Shown: positions 33,002 to 41,095, counted from the stretch's first letter. The stretch is 64,000 bases of DNA from Acidithiobacillus acidisediminis (GCF_023277115.1 NZ_JALQCS010000001.1:2102001-2166000), one strand, 5' to 3'. Made by a program: numbers and translations. Notes: generated by a model from the letters alone, not told the origin.

Positions 33002-33436
33002 ATGTTGCAGACCGACTTTGACGCATTATCCGCTGCTGCCGCGGCGCGCATGTTTTCTTCCCTGTTGTGGTTCTCGCAGTGCACGAATCCGGTTGATGGG
33101 CTTTCCGACTTTGAAAGCCGGTCAAGTGAGTTGCTGGCTGACATCGAGGCTGGACTGTCCAAAGGCAATCTCGATGGGGAAGCAGGCGGATTTGCCTGGC
33201 AGTTCGAGCATGCGGCGAGGGGTGCTTACGACCACGATGTCGTTGGTGTCGCGGCTGAGCAGATTCTTCGTGATTTGCAGCGGGCTTTTGATGGTCTGCC
33301 GCAGGATGCGGCAACGGCCATTTTGGGATGGTTACGGGAATACGGATCTACGGCGCATGGCCAGGCCTGGCTTTTGGAGCAGGCGGCTTCGTTATTGGTG
33401 GCGGATGGCATCGCTTCTTCGGATGCAGTGCACTAA
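33002..33436 (+). CDS. Hypothetical alpha-helical protein
   Basis: 144 residues, acidic, almost entirely helical by composition (MLQTDFDALSAAAAARMFSS, EQILRDLQRAFDGLPQDAAT). ATG 33002 chosen after the promoter element at 32963. It precedes the coiled-coil gene at 33449 by 12 bases. Family unknown. Confidence 0.55.
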   Translation: MLQTDFDALSAAAAARMFSSLLWFSQCTNPVDGLSDFESRSSELLADIEAGLSKGNLDGEAGGFAWQFEHAARGAYDHDVVGVAAEQILRDLQRAFDGLPQDAATAILGWLREYGSTAHGQAWLLEQAASLLVADGIASSDAVH

Positions 33437-33448
33437 GGGGGATTGGCC

Positions 33449-34678
33449 ATGCTGCAAGATACGGTTGGCGTTGTAGGGGACCAGAAGTCTCTCCCAGGGG
33501 CCATTCGCCAGGGCGGGCAATCTGGGATGATAGGTCGCATTCTGGAAAGAGCCGAGAGCGCTGGGTACCCAGCTGCTGCGTTGGAGGATCTGCGGTCTCG
33601 GGCCGATATGTTGCAACGGGTTGCGAGGATTGCTGAAATCGATGTGGATGCGGAGGCAAAGCTCGTATGGGAGCGCACTGCCGAGATTCGCAGGCAACGT
33701 GCAGAGCTGGAAAAAAAGGCCGCAGAAAAGTCCAAGGACCCCGTCGATCGCCTTTCTGGCCTGCAGCGCGCGCAGCAACTGGAGTTGCAGGCGAAGAAAT
33801 TGGAGAACCCTGGTGTGGATGAGGGCTTCAAGGCTCGTGCTGTTGCTACCGAGTTATCGATCCGGCTGAACGCCAGGATGCGCGGAATCCGTTTCTCTGT
33901 GTCAGATGTGGAGCCCTCCAGTTTACGGATTTTCGAAAAGTCTTTTCAGGATCATGCCAAGGGCGTCCAGTCTTTGGGATCGTCGCGCGCAGAGGCGGAG
34001 CATACGGCGCGGATGGCGTTTTTGCAGGCTATGGCTGAGGTGGATGCGATGCCTGATGATCCGACTGGGTTGCGGTCTGCGATTGTGCAATATCGCCGCA
34101 ACACCACCAGGGACTTTGGTCCGGAGTCCGGGCACATGAAGGATCAGCCTTTGGAAGCGACCCCAGAGATCCAGGACATGGCGGCGCCAGTATTGGATGG
34201 TGATGAGGACGTGCGCAAGGGATCGCGGGAAGTGTCGCGCTTGCGCAGTGCGTTGGATCTTGCTGCTGCGGTGGAGTTGTCGGACCGGCATTATGCGGTG
34301 TATCGAGTTTTGGCGGCGAACACGCACTTGTTCGACTGGAAGATGAAGCAGAACGATTACGGGATCGATCAACTGGTTTTTGTGAAAAGGCAGGGTGCGG
34401 ATCGCGGGGAGAATATTGCGCAGAAGGTCATGGAAGATGTTGGTGGCTATTCTGGCCGCGGTGCTGCCTATCGGGCTGTACATGAGACCATCGATCGTGT
34501 TTCCGAGGCTTTGGAGAAGCTAGGACGGAATGTATCGATCGATGGCTTGACGCAGGATCAGCGTGCGCAGGCTGCGGTTCGTCTGACGGCGAGTCGCGAG
34601 CAGATCAACGCTGCGGCAAAAAGCGTTGTCCGTTCCGGTGGTAATCGCAAGGTACGCCAGCGCGAAGAGATCGAGTAA
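33449..34678 (+). CDS. Coiled-coil plasmid protein of unknown function
   Basis: 409 residues, with a charged coiled coil around residues 60-120 (WERTAEIRRQRAELEKKAAE) and further helices. No membrane segment, no recognised catalytic motif. The last part (SIDGLTQDQRAQAAVRLTAS) is also helical. ATG 33449 follows GGGGGATTGGCC. Ends with a good terminator 35 bases downstream. Confidence 0.6.
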   Translation: MLQDTVGVVGDQKSLPGAIRQGGQSGMIGRILERAESAGYPAAALEDLRSRADMLQRVARIAEIDVDAEAKLVWERTAEIRRQRAELEKKAAEKSKDPVDRLSGLQRAQQLELQAKKLENPGVDEGFKARAVATELSIRLNARMRGIRFSVSDVEPSSLRIFEKSFQDHAKGVQSLGSSRAEAEHTARMAFLQAMAEVDAMPDDPTGLRSAIVQYRRNTTRDFGPESGHMKDQPLEATPEIQDMAAPVLDGDEDVRKGSREVSRLRSALDLAAAVELSDRHYAVYRVLAANTHLFDWKMKQNDYGIDQLVFVKRQGADRGENIAQKVMEDVGGYSGRGAAYRAVHETIDRVSEALEKLGRNVSIDGLTQDQRAQAAVRLTASREQINAAAKSVVRSGGNRKVRQREEIE

Positions 34679-34713
34679 TTCGAGTAATCAGGCGTCTCCC
34701 ACCTGTGATGTTT

Positions 34714-34738
34714 CCCGCCCTTGTGGCGGGCTTTTTTT
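34714..34738 (+). terminator. Rho-independent terminator
   Basis: CCCGCC (34714-34719), 5-base loop, GGCGGG (34725-34730), C and seven T. Ends the 33002..34678 operon; its T-run overlaps the stop of the convergent gene. Confidence 0.88.
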
Positions 34739-35099
34739 AGCTGTTGTTGTCCGCTTCCTGTACCAGAAAGAGTGTGGTTCTTCCTTTTCTGGCGAATCCT
34801 GGCTTGAGGATTCCGGTTTCTGCGATCTTCCGTACACAGATTTTGGCGTATGGCCTTGTGCATCCGGCCATGAAAGCCAGGGTCGATATGGGTCCATCGA
34901 AGACCCAGTATCCTTTTTCCATCCTTGTTTGGGCGAGTATTTCCATCAGCACCTGCACTGACTTTGTGGTGAAGGTGCCGGTGTTGATGTAGGACAGCAT
35001 GATGAGTCCCTGTAGCTCTTTGGGCATCAGGATGTGATGGGCCAGTGCCCGACGCCGCTCACGGACTTTTTGTTCTACCGTCATTTGATACCGGTGCAT
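34737..35099 (-). CDS. Small winged-helix-like DNA-binding protein, candidate plasmid regulator
   Basis: 120 residues, basic N-terminus (MTVEQKVRERRRALAHHILM) and a C-terminal helix-turn-helix/wing-like segment: ISTLAFMAGCTRPYAKICVR followed by KIAETGILKPGFARKGRTTL. The pattern (two helices, then a glycine-rich hairpin) fits a winged helix. I start at ATG 35099, with GGAGG 13 bases away; ATG 35084 is possible, and a longer frame runs through the upstream palindromes. It stands alone, convergent to the 33449 gene. The GGGTATA/TATACCC palindromes 40 bases upstream look like its own operator; its role as the master regulator is inference. Confidence 0.55.
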   Translation of the reverse strand: MHRYQMTVEQKVRERRRALAHHILMPKELQGLIMLSYINTGTFTTKSVQVLMEILAQTRMEKGYWVFDGPISTLAFMAGCTRPYAKICVRKIAETGILKPGFARKGRTTLFLVQEADNNS

Positions 35100-35138
35100 G
35101 GGTAAGTGTTCGCCTCCTGGAGGTGTGGTCCCCAAAGT

Positions 35139-35187
35139 GGGTATAAAAATATACCCGGTTTCTGAAACCGGGTATATAAATATACCC
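35139..35187 (-). promoter_or_regulatory. Double GGGTATA/TATACCC palindrome
   Basis: GGGTATA-AAAA-TATACCC (35139-35156) and GGGTATA-TAAA-TATACCC (35170-35187), joined by CCCGGTTT-CTG-AAACCGGG whose arms share the outer CCC/GGG. The 49-bp block is an elaborate operator-like structure upstream of the winged-helix gene. The half-site TATACCC is also the core of the plasmid's recurrent promoters. Confidence 0.7.
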
Positions 35188-35521
35188 AGTTTGTAAGACA
35201 TTGTATTCACATCTTAGGTAAAACGTAACGCAAGATAAAGGGAGTACAGAATGGTATAGCTCGCATGGAAAGCGGGCCGGTGGTGCCCACGCGCTTGGCC
35301 CGGGCCACGGGGTGGTGCTGTAATTTGTCGCCTATCCCGCCCACGGATCTGCCCCGTGCCATAATCTGGGCAGGGACAGGACCAAACATTCACGCCTGTC
35401 CAATTGGGCAACCGCCCTCCCCTTACAGCGCATGTCGAATCGCCGCCCACAACAAATTCTTGTTGCATGTAACGACTTTGCCGAGTAACATGTAACACGC
35501 AACTCGTTAGGAGGCTTTGGA
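35188..35521. other. Intergenic region upstream of the mazEF-like pair
   Basis: No gene. A minus-strand GCTATACC at 35259-35252 could be a distal promoter for the winged-helix gene. Near 35465 and 35489, GCATGTAACG and ACATGTAACA recur 24 bases apart before the antitoxin ribosome site (TTAGGAGG), perhaps its operators. Confidence 0.4.
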
Positions 35522-35743
35522 ATGGCAACGCACGTTAATCAGCGGGTTCAAAAGCACCGCGATGCACGGCGAAAGGCGGGGCTTCGTCCGGTTCAAATCT
35601 GGGTGCCGGATACGCGCCGCCCAGACTTCGCGGAGGAGTGCCGTCGCCAATGCCTGCTAGTAGCTCAGGCTGACAGTGCCGACACCGCCATGCAGCAGTT
35701 CATGGATGAAGCCTTGGCAGATGTGGACGGCTGGACGGAATGA
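35522..35743 (+). CDS. MazE-family antitoxin (DUF3018-like)
   Basis: 73 residues: basic N-terminus (VQKHRDARRKAGLRPVQIWV) containing a ribbon-helix-helix-like strand, then an acidic C-terminal tail (MDEALADVDGWTE), as in DUF3018 antitoxins. ATG 35522 follows AGGAGGCTTTGGA. The stop overlaps the toxin start (ATGATG), the classic antitoxin-toxin order. Confidence 0.85.
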   Translation: MATHVNQRVQKHRDARRKAGLRPVQIWVPDTRRPDFAEECRRQCLLVAQADSADTAMQQFMDEALADVDGWTE

Positions 35744-36066
35744 TGCGTGGTGACTTTGTGACCATCGCCATGCAGGGCGACTTTGGCAAGCCACGCCCAG
35801 CGCTTGTCGTACAGGCCAACCAGTTCAGCGAGCACAGCAGTGTTACCGTGCTGCTGGTTACCAGCACGCTCGTGGCCGCGCCGTTGCTGCGCGTCACGGT
35901 TCAGCCGAACGCAGAGAACGGCTTGCAGAGGCCATCACAGGTGATGGTGGACAAGGCGATGACCGTGAAGCGGGACAAGGTTGGGCCAGCCTTTGGGCAC
36001 ATCGATGGGAATACTCTGGTGGATGTCGATCGGTGCCTGGCCGTGTTTTTGGGGATTGCGAAATGA
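35740..36066 (+). CDS. PemK/MazF-family endoribonuclease toxin
   Basis: 108 residues with the MazF barrel: RGDFVTIAMQGDFGKPRPAL, the TVLLVTSTLV strand, and GLQRPSQVMVDKAMTVKRDK containing the conserved pattern D-K before the last strands. Complete. Cleaves mRNA when free of its antitoxin; provides plasmid maintenance. It is a different lineage from the PemK-like gene at 26538. Confidence 0.88.
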   Translation: MMRGDFVTIAMQGDFGKPRPALVVQANQFSEHSSVTVLLVTSTLVAAPLLRVTVQPNAENGLQRPSQVMVDKAMTVKRDKVGPAFGHIDGNTLVDVDRCLAVFLGIAK

Positions 36067-36313
36067 TCCTGTGAGCCGATTTGGTGACGGCTCTGCTTTA
36101 AGCTTTTGATACATATTGGCTTGCCCACTGCGATGCAATTTTCCGTATTTTAGTAGGTAAACCCAATTATAACAATAAGTTATCCAGAAACCGGGACAAT
36201 CAGAACAGCAACCCAGCGCCTGCCCCTTGGCAGGTGAGGGAGTTGTTGCCATGAACTACTTCGATTAGTCGACACCCTGCTCCCTCCCCCGCTTCGTAAC
36301 CCAGCGTCTTGGC
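36067..36313. other. Short AT-rich intergenic region
   Basis: No gene. Contains a small hairpin, CCTGCC-CCTT-GGCAGG (36219-36234), not followed by a T-run, and the plasmid-type promoter just beyond. Confidence 0.4.
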
Positions 36314-36334
36314 GCCATGAACCCTTGCTATACC
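36314..36334 (+). promoter_or_regulatory. Plasmid-type promoter: GCCATG box and TATACC
   Basis: GCCATG (36314), nine bases (AACCCTTGC), TATACC (36329-36334). GGC precedes the box as at 53163 and 62621. Drives the methyltransferase gene at 36366. Confidence 0.65.
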
Positions 36335-36365
36335 CAGTCGTGTGCATTTTTGGGTTGAGTTGGCA

Positions 36366-38837
36366 ATGCAGAAAATCCGACTGGGTCACGTTATCGACCG
36401 GCTGCGCGAGATGCCGGACGGCTCCGTGCAGTGCGTGGTGACGAGCCCGCCGTACTTTGGGTTGAGGGATTATGGTTTGGAACCCGTAATCTGGGAGCCC
36501 GTCCAGTATTCCCCCATGCCTGGGATGCCAGTAATGGCCGTTCCTGGGCACGCCAACCCCCAAGCGTATGCGACCTGCGAACACGATTGGGGGGAATGGT
36601 CCGAGTCGCACGATGTACGGGAGAAGCCGATCAGTGGCAAGACCCGTACCACGGATCGCAGCTACGGCGATGCCTCTCGCCGTTTCGATGGAAACCACCA
36701 GAAACACTCCCATGGGCGGTTCTGCCGCATCTGTGGCGCGTGGCGTGGCTGTTTGGGTCTGGAGCCATCGCCGGAACTCTATATCGGGCATCTGGTGCAA
36801 GTCTTTCGGGAACTGCGCCGCGTGCTGCGGGAGGACGGCACGCTCTGGCTGAACCTGGGAGACAGTTATGCCTCCGGGAATATGGCTACCCGAGACACCG
36901 ACAAGAAATTGTCCGCCAGGGGTATGGATCTCCGCCCCTCTGATCCCCCCGGCATCAAGCCAAAAGATCTCATGGGTATTCCTTGGCGGGCAGCCTTTGC
37001 GTTGCAGGCGGATGGGTGGTTTTTGCGAAGTGACGTTGTATGGCATAAATGTCTTTCTGGTGGCGTGACAGTTTATGCCAAAGACAACGAAAGAGTATTT
37101 TCAACAACAATAAAAGATCTAGTCCGCCACGATCTCGGTAATGTTAGTTTGTGGGATGGGGGAAAATGGAACCCAATCATTTCTGTAACGGAGACTGCTA
37201 CCAACCCGGAAAGAAAAAACAGGAAGCACATGGAATATCTGGAAATCGTATTACGATCTGGTGAGAGGATTGGATGTACCGAAAATCATAGATGGCCGAC
37301 GCATCGCGGAGTGCTAGAAACAAAAGAATTACAGGTTGGTGATATTCTGGAATCGTGCGAGCTTCCTGATTCATCATACGACGTTCCAGGATTTTTGATT
37401 GACGACGCATTCTGGCTTGCTGGTCTTTTTCTTGCTGAGGGAAGCTATAGTGCGCAAACCTTACAAATTTCATTAAACGCAGACGAATCCTGCTGGTTTG
37501 AAAGAATATCCAATGTTGCAAGACATTACGGGAGCTCTTGCAATAAATACCGGTATGGGAACGGTCTACATATTAGTATAAATGGAGGAATAACAAAAAA
37601 CGTATTGGAGTCAATCGTGGTGTATCAAGGCTCCTATGGATCGCATTTGCATCACAATGTATGGATGTTCCCCAATCGCTTACTACGGTTGATTGCCAGC
37701 GGTTATCTTGATGGTGATGGTGGTTATGATGAACAGAATAATCGTTATCGTCTTGGTTTTGCTAGAAATTATTCATTAGAAAGGGATTTACGAACTCTTG
37801 CCGCAAGGCTTGGCGCAGTTCTTACATTGAAGCCCACGTTAAGCATATCCACAAATAATGGCAAATCTTTCCCATGTTTCAGAGGTGAATGGCGATGGAC
37901 GAAGCCGTCTGGCATGAGTTACAAGCCAAGAACAGAGGTTGTCGCTATTGCCAGATCCAGAGCAAGGAAGTTTTACGATATAGTCCTCAAAAACGATCCG
38001 CATCTTTTTTCGTTATCTTCTGGTGTGCTTACCCATAATAGCAACCCTATGCCAGAAAGCGTCACGGATCGCCCTACAAGATCGCACGAGATGCTGTTCC
38101 TGCTGACGAAAAACCAACGGTATTTCTATGACCATGTAGCGATTCGAGAGCCGCATAAGTCGGATTCCATTGCCAGAATACACCGTGGCCGTGCTGAAAA
38201 TCACAAGTGGAAGAACGGCCCCGGAGATCAGAGTATCGCCAACAATCTGTCTAAAGCATTACATCCAGATGGTCGCAACAAACGCGACGTCTGGCCGATC
38301 TCCACCAAGCCCTACAAGGGCGCTCATTTCGCCGTCATGCCGCCAGATCTGGTGGAGCCCTGCATCCTGGCCGGCACACCGAAAGCGGGGCGTTGTCCGC
38401 ATTGTGGCGCGCCATGGCGGCGGAGGATTGAGAGAGTCGCCTGCCAGCCTGACGAGGTTCCACCATCATATTGTGGGTCCAGTTTCCACAAAGGGAAGTC
38501 CAGAGACGCACGGGTCCACATGGCCGAAGTAAGCGATAAGCCCAGAACCGCCGGAACGCGAACCATAGGTTGGGAGCCCACTTGCCAATGTCCAGAGCAC
38601 CAACCAACTCCCTCTGTTGTCCTGGACCCGTTTGGAGGGTCCGGCACGGTTGGAATGGTCGCACAGCGATTTGGCAGGGATTGGTTGCTGATAGAAGCGA
38701 ATCCAGAGTATGCGGATTTGGCAAAGGACAGACTGAGCCAGCCTTCCAAAACCGCAGGCAGGTCAACCGTCAGGTGCGCAAAAACAACAGTAACGAAACA
38801 TCAACAGGTTTTGTCTTTGGAGATCTTTTCATCGTGA
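36366..38837 (+). CDS. DNA methyltransferase (N6-adenine/N4-cytosine type) containing an intein
   Basis: 823 codons in one frame; 330 are an in-frame intein. The host enzyme shows the catalytic motif TSPPYFGLRDYG near the N-terminus, ELRRVLREDGTLWLNLGDSY, the target motif SNPMPESVTDRPTRSHEMLF right after the intein, a Cys cluster (CPHCGAPW...CQCPEH) and the AdoMet motif DPFGGSGTVGMVAQRFGRDW at the end. The order SPPY first and DPFGGSGT last fits beta-class phage and plasmid methyltransferases. No endonuclease partner adjoins it, so it may protect the plasmid from host restriction or act in regulation. ATG 36366 chosen. Confidence 0.88.
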   Translation: MQKIRLGHVIDRLREMPDGSVQCVVTSPPYFGLRDYGLEPVIWEPVQYSPMPGMPVMAVPGHANPQAYATCEHDWGEWSESHDVREKPISGKTRTTDRSYGDASRRFDGNHQKHSHGRFCRICGAWRGCLGLEPSPELYIGHLVQVFRELRRVLREDGTLWLNLGDSYASGNMATRDTDKKLSARGMDLRPSDPPGIKPKDLMGIPWRAAFALQADGWFLRSDVVWHKCLSGGVTVYAKDNERVFSTTIKDLVRHDLGNVSLWDGGKWNPIISVTETATNPERKNRKHMEYLEIVLRSGERIGCTENHRWPTHRGVLETKELQVGDILESCELPDSSYDVPGFLIDDAFWLAGLFLAEGSYSAQTLQISLNADESCWFERISNVARHYGSSCNKYRYGNGLHISINGGITKNVLESIVVYQGSYGSHLHHNVWMFPNRLLRLIASGYLDGDGGYDEQNNRYRLGFARNYSLERDLRTLAARLGAVLTLKPTLSISTNNGKSFPCFRGEWRWTKPSGMSYKPRTEVVAIARSRARKFYDIVLKNDPHLFSLSSGVLTHNSNPMPESVTDRPTRSHEMLFLLTKNQRYFYDHVAIREPHKSDSIARIHRGRAENHKWKNGPGDQSIANNLSKALHPDGRNKRDVWPISTKPYKGAHFAVMPPDLVEPCILAGTPKAGRCPHCGAPWRRRIERVACQPDEVPPSYCGSSFHKGKSRDARVHMAEVSDKPRTAGTRTIGWEPTCQCPEHQPTPSVVLDPFGGSGTVGMVAQRFGRDWLLIEANPEYADLAKDRLSQPSKTAGRSTVRCAKTTVTKHQQVLSLEIFSS
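37050..38039 (+). other. Intein with LAGLIDADG homing endonuclease, inside the methyltransferase
   Basis: 330 residues from Cys1 (CLSGGVTVYAKDNERVF) to the C-terminal HN followed by Ser+1 (VLTHN then SNPMPES). Block B-like TENHRWPTHRG contains the conserved histidine. Two dodecapeptides, FWLAGLFLAEGS and RLIASGYLDGDGG, indicate a homing endonuclease. The segment is visibly AT-richer than the flanking methyltransferase, evidence of recent arrival. Splicing would rejoin VVWHK to SNPMPES. Confidence 0.92.
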
Positions 38838-39034
38838 GCGAAAAACCATCTGACCCGCAAACCATCCGCGAGATCACCAAGCATTGGCTGGACGCCATTC
38901 CGATGGAGTGGCTGGAAGCCGGTCATGCGCAGGTCTGCCAGGACAAGGCGGCACTGGCCGAGATCCGTGTGCTGGCCGCTCAGGGGTATCGGAGAGCGAG
39001 GCTGTTCCTGGCTAATTATTGTGAGGTGTCCTGA
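38834..39034 (+). CDS. Small protein coupled to the methyltransferase gene
   Basis: 66 residues from GTG 38834, overlapping the methyltransferase stop (GTGA). Helical, acidic (IREITKHWLDAIPMEWLEAG, QDKAALAEIRVLAAQGYRRA). Unknown family. Translational coupling suggests a partner of the enzyme or simply operon packing. Confidence 0.6.
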   Translation: MSEKPSDPQTIREITKHWLDAIPMEWLEAGHAQVCQDKAALAEIRVLAAQGYRRARLFLANYCEVS

Positions 39035-39095
39035 TGTTCTTTGACTTGAGTTGTAGTGCCAGACAAATCGTTATCGCCCAGCAAAGGAGTTTACC

Positions 39096-39518
39096 GTGAA
39101 AAAGAATCTTGTGTTGACCTCTGTCGTTGTGATTGCCGCAGCATCCCTGTCTGGTTGCAATTTCGGTGAGAGCAATCATCTCCTTGGAAACTGGAAGCTG
39201 GAATCCATTTCCGTGTCCAGCAATGCACCCGCCGAATACGCCAAGGTTGCCGCTTTGCTTTCCGCGCAATCGAAGGGAGAACGGCTCACCTTCACTCCGG
39301 AGAAGATCGTGTACCACATGCACGGCAACGTCATGAGCTTGAAAGTCTTGAAGTATGAGATCAAGGACGGCGGGCACAAGGTGGTGGTCGTGCAAAAGCA
39401 GCACAAGCTAGGCGCGGATGTGGTCGAATACCAGCCGGCGATGTTCCATGATGATTACCACAAGGTGGATCTTACGTCTGGCCTGCTGGTGATGCATCTG
39501 AAGCGGGAGCATGATTGA
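39096..39518 (+). CDS. Small lipoprotein
   Basis: 140 residues from GTG 39096 behind AAAGGAGTTTACC. Lipoprotein signal (VVVIAAASLSGC), then a lipocalin-like start (GESNHLLGNWKLESISVSSN) and beta strands (ERLTFTPEKIVYHMHGNVMS). Probably a small outer-membrane-anchored barrel of unknown role. Next gene starts immediately at 39519. Confidence 0.65.
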   Translation: MKKNLVLTSVVVIAAASLSGCNFGESNHLLGNWKLESISVSSNAPAEYAKVAALLSAQSKGERLTFTPEKIVYHMHGNVMSLKVLKYEIKDGGHKVVVVQKQHKLGADVVEYQPAMFHDDYHKVDLTSGLLVMHLKREHD

Positions 39519-39893
39519 ATGAACTGGCAAGAAATTCAGAAAAAATTATTGGAAAGCGGATGGCTCCCGATGGAGTCAGCGCCCAAGAATGTCCCCATCT
39601 TAGGATTCTGTATTCATGAGAGTGACCCGGATGTAGATGGAGCGGGAGAAGGTAAAATCTCTACGTATGCTGCACATGCCGAAAGTTTATCGCACGTTCC
39701 TGATGGTCCGCACGTTTTGGTATGGGGTGGTGAATATGAAGAAGTTGATTGGGATTCTGGCGCAGGATTTATTATCCCAGCCTGGTGGTTCCGATTTGGC
39801 AGCGACTTCGAGGAGCCAGCCGCTCCAATAGCTTGGAGGCCGGTTTTTGATCCATCGAATATCTGCATTTTGCCCCATGGTGTGGCAAGGTAA
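39519..39893 (+). CDS. Hypothetical protein of phage/plasmid type
   Basis: 124 residues. It opens WQEIQKKLLESGWLPMESAP-KNVPIL; 'WLPMESAPKN-PIL' resembles the start of a group of short phage and plasmid proteins related to DUF551. Trp-rich and acidic. Directly follows the lipoprotein stop. Function unknown. Confidence 0.55.
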   Translation: MNWQEIQKKLLESGWLPMESAPKNVPILGFCIHESDPDVDGAGEGKISTYAAHAESLSHVPDGPHVLVWGGEYEEVDWDSGAGFIIPAWWFRFGSDFEEPAAPIAWRPVFDPSNICILPHGVAR

Positions 39894-39982
39894 GCATTGC
39901 GTCTCTCTGATATCTGCAACCAGACCAGAACTTGCAAAGGTGGTATGATCGATCGGCGCAAGGACAAAGGACCGATGCACCC

Positions 39983-40276
39983 GTGGAAGAACAGAAAGAT
40001 TTTCCAACCCTGTTTCGTGTAGTTGGCCGCCGGCAGCCGCCGGAGGACCATATCTACCCGCTGGACACCCCGGAGCAACGGGAGGCCTACTACGCGCATT
40101 GGGCGAAGCTCACGAGGCGCAACGCGGCCTTGCGGCCGGCGCGGATCCTGCAACCCGGGGAACCCAGGGTAAAGCGGTTCCGCACGCTGGAAGAAGCCAA
40201 TGCTGACCAGGAAGAAGCCATGATGCGGGTCATGGAATGGATGCAACGCAGAGGGTCTAAGGAATTTCCCGGATGA
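39983..40276 (+). CDS. Hypothetical protein upstream of the alpha-CTD gene
   Basis: 97 residues from GTG 39983 (AAAGGA eleven bases upstream); the frame is open to TTG 39932. Charged, helical (DTPEQREAYYAHWAKLTRRN, RTLEEANADQEEAMMRVMEW). A TATGAT at 39943-39948 could be its -10. It overlaps the alpha-CTD gene start by four bases, so both are expressed together and may act together. No family recognised. Confidence 0.55.
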   Translation: MEEQKDFPTLFRVVGRRQPPEDHIYPLDTPEQREAYYAHWAKLTRRNAALRPARILQPGEPRVKRFRTLEEANADQEEAMMRVMEWMQRRGSKEFPG

Positions 40277-40503
40277 ACGATATTCTTTCCAGTTCTATAG
40301 ATGAATTAGAGCTTACAGTCCGCACTACAAAAAACCTCAAATTTTCTGGCATTTACCGCGTTGATGAATTGGTTCAAAAAACAAGGGTGGAATTATCCAG
40401 ACTGCCAAATATCGGGGCAAAATCGCTTTCTGATATTGAACAGGTTCTGGAGAAATACAATCTTTCACTTGGGATGAAAATCACGGAGTGCCAAGGGAAA
40501 TAG
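40273..40503 (+). CDS. Stand-alone RNA polymerase alpha C-terminal domain
   Basis: 76 residues that align over their whole length with bacterial RpoA alpha-CTD: SIDELELTVRTTKNLKFSGI, YRVDELVQKTRVELSRLPNI and GAKSLSDIEQVLEKYNLSLG (E. coli: PVDDLELTVRSANCLKAE..., [20 protein letters not shown]). The DNA-contact residues corresponding to E. coli R265, G296, K298 and S299 are kept (R17, G48, K50, S51); N268 becomes K, C269 becomes N, E302 becomes D. The alpha N-terminal assembly domain and linker are absent, so it cannot assemble as a polymerase subunit. It likely binds promoter DNA, sigma or activators. ATG 40273, overlapping the previous gene. Confidence 0.85.
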   Translation: MNDILSSSIDELELTVRTTKNLKFSGIYRVDELVQKTRVELSRLPNIGAKSLSDIEQVLEKYNLSLGMKITECQGK

Positions 40504-40520
40504 CCGTCCTTTTGGACGGC
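40503..40520. terminator. Hairpin between convergent genes, possible terminator
   Basis: GCCGTCC (40503-40509), TTTT, GGACGGC (40514-40520), right at the alpha-CTD stop and before the convergent gene's end. No T-run on the plus strand. Confidence 0.4.
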
Positions 40521-40609
40521 GACGCTCTCATCCCATCCCCTGAAGAGGATCGGTATTCCCGCGCCGTTCTATAAAAGACGACCAGAACAACTCTTGACGC
40601 AGGTATGGC

Positions 40610-41095
40610 TTATGCTATCCGTGTGCTTCGGAAGTTGTTGGATTTTGTCCGTGGGTCTTCCCGAACCTGGCGCATTCTCCTTCTCGCCCAGGACTCCACA
40701 GGAGTTTCCCGGATCGCGCGGTCTGCTGCGATACCGCCCAGGAGATCTCCTTGTGGTGGGGCGATGAAGGCCATCGTTGTCTCGGGATATCTTCCCCAGG
40801 CACGATGGACCAGATCTCCGAAAACCTTTCCTTTGCGATTGCGCAGGTCTTCTTTCGAGTACGCGCCGCCAGCGATGATCAAGGAGTTCCTCTGGAGGAT
40901 GATCAACGCCACGCCAGATACCCGAGCTTCTGTTCCCGCCGTGGAAAACAGGACGAAATAGTCCGGACGGGCGATTTGCCCGATCCTCTCCGCTTTCTGC
41001 CCAAACAGGACGGGTTGGCTATCCAGAAAATCCGACAGGACGCGCTGCCCGGTTTTCGGTTGTACCGGCAACCAGGAAAAATTGCGTTGTTCCAT
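40610..41095 (-). CDS. Hypothetical protein
   Basis: 161 residues from ATG 41095 (AGGGAGGCGTC upstream on the minus strand). Mixed alpha/beta (YFVLFSTAGTEARVSGVALI, LIIAGGAYSKEDLRNRKGKV); basic C-terminus. Not recognised. It follows the nuclease-methylase gene on the same strand after 145 bases and could be part of the same defence unit; the gap holds a possible own promoter (TATGAT near 41145). Confidence 0.5.
   Translation of the reverse strand: MEQRNFSWLPVQPKTGQRVLSDFLDSQPVLFGQKAERIGQIARPDYFVLFSTAGTEARVSGVALIILQRNSLIIAGGAYSKEDLRNRKGKVFGDLVHRAWGRYPETTMAFIAPPQGDLLGGIAADRAIRETPVESWARRRMRQVREDPRTKSNNFRSTRIA

Noticed and set aside
35465-35500. GTAACATGTAAC repeats as an operator for mazEF
   Set aside because: Only two short direct copies; too weak to annotate as a separate feature.
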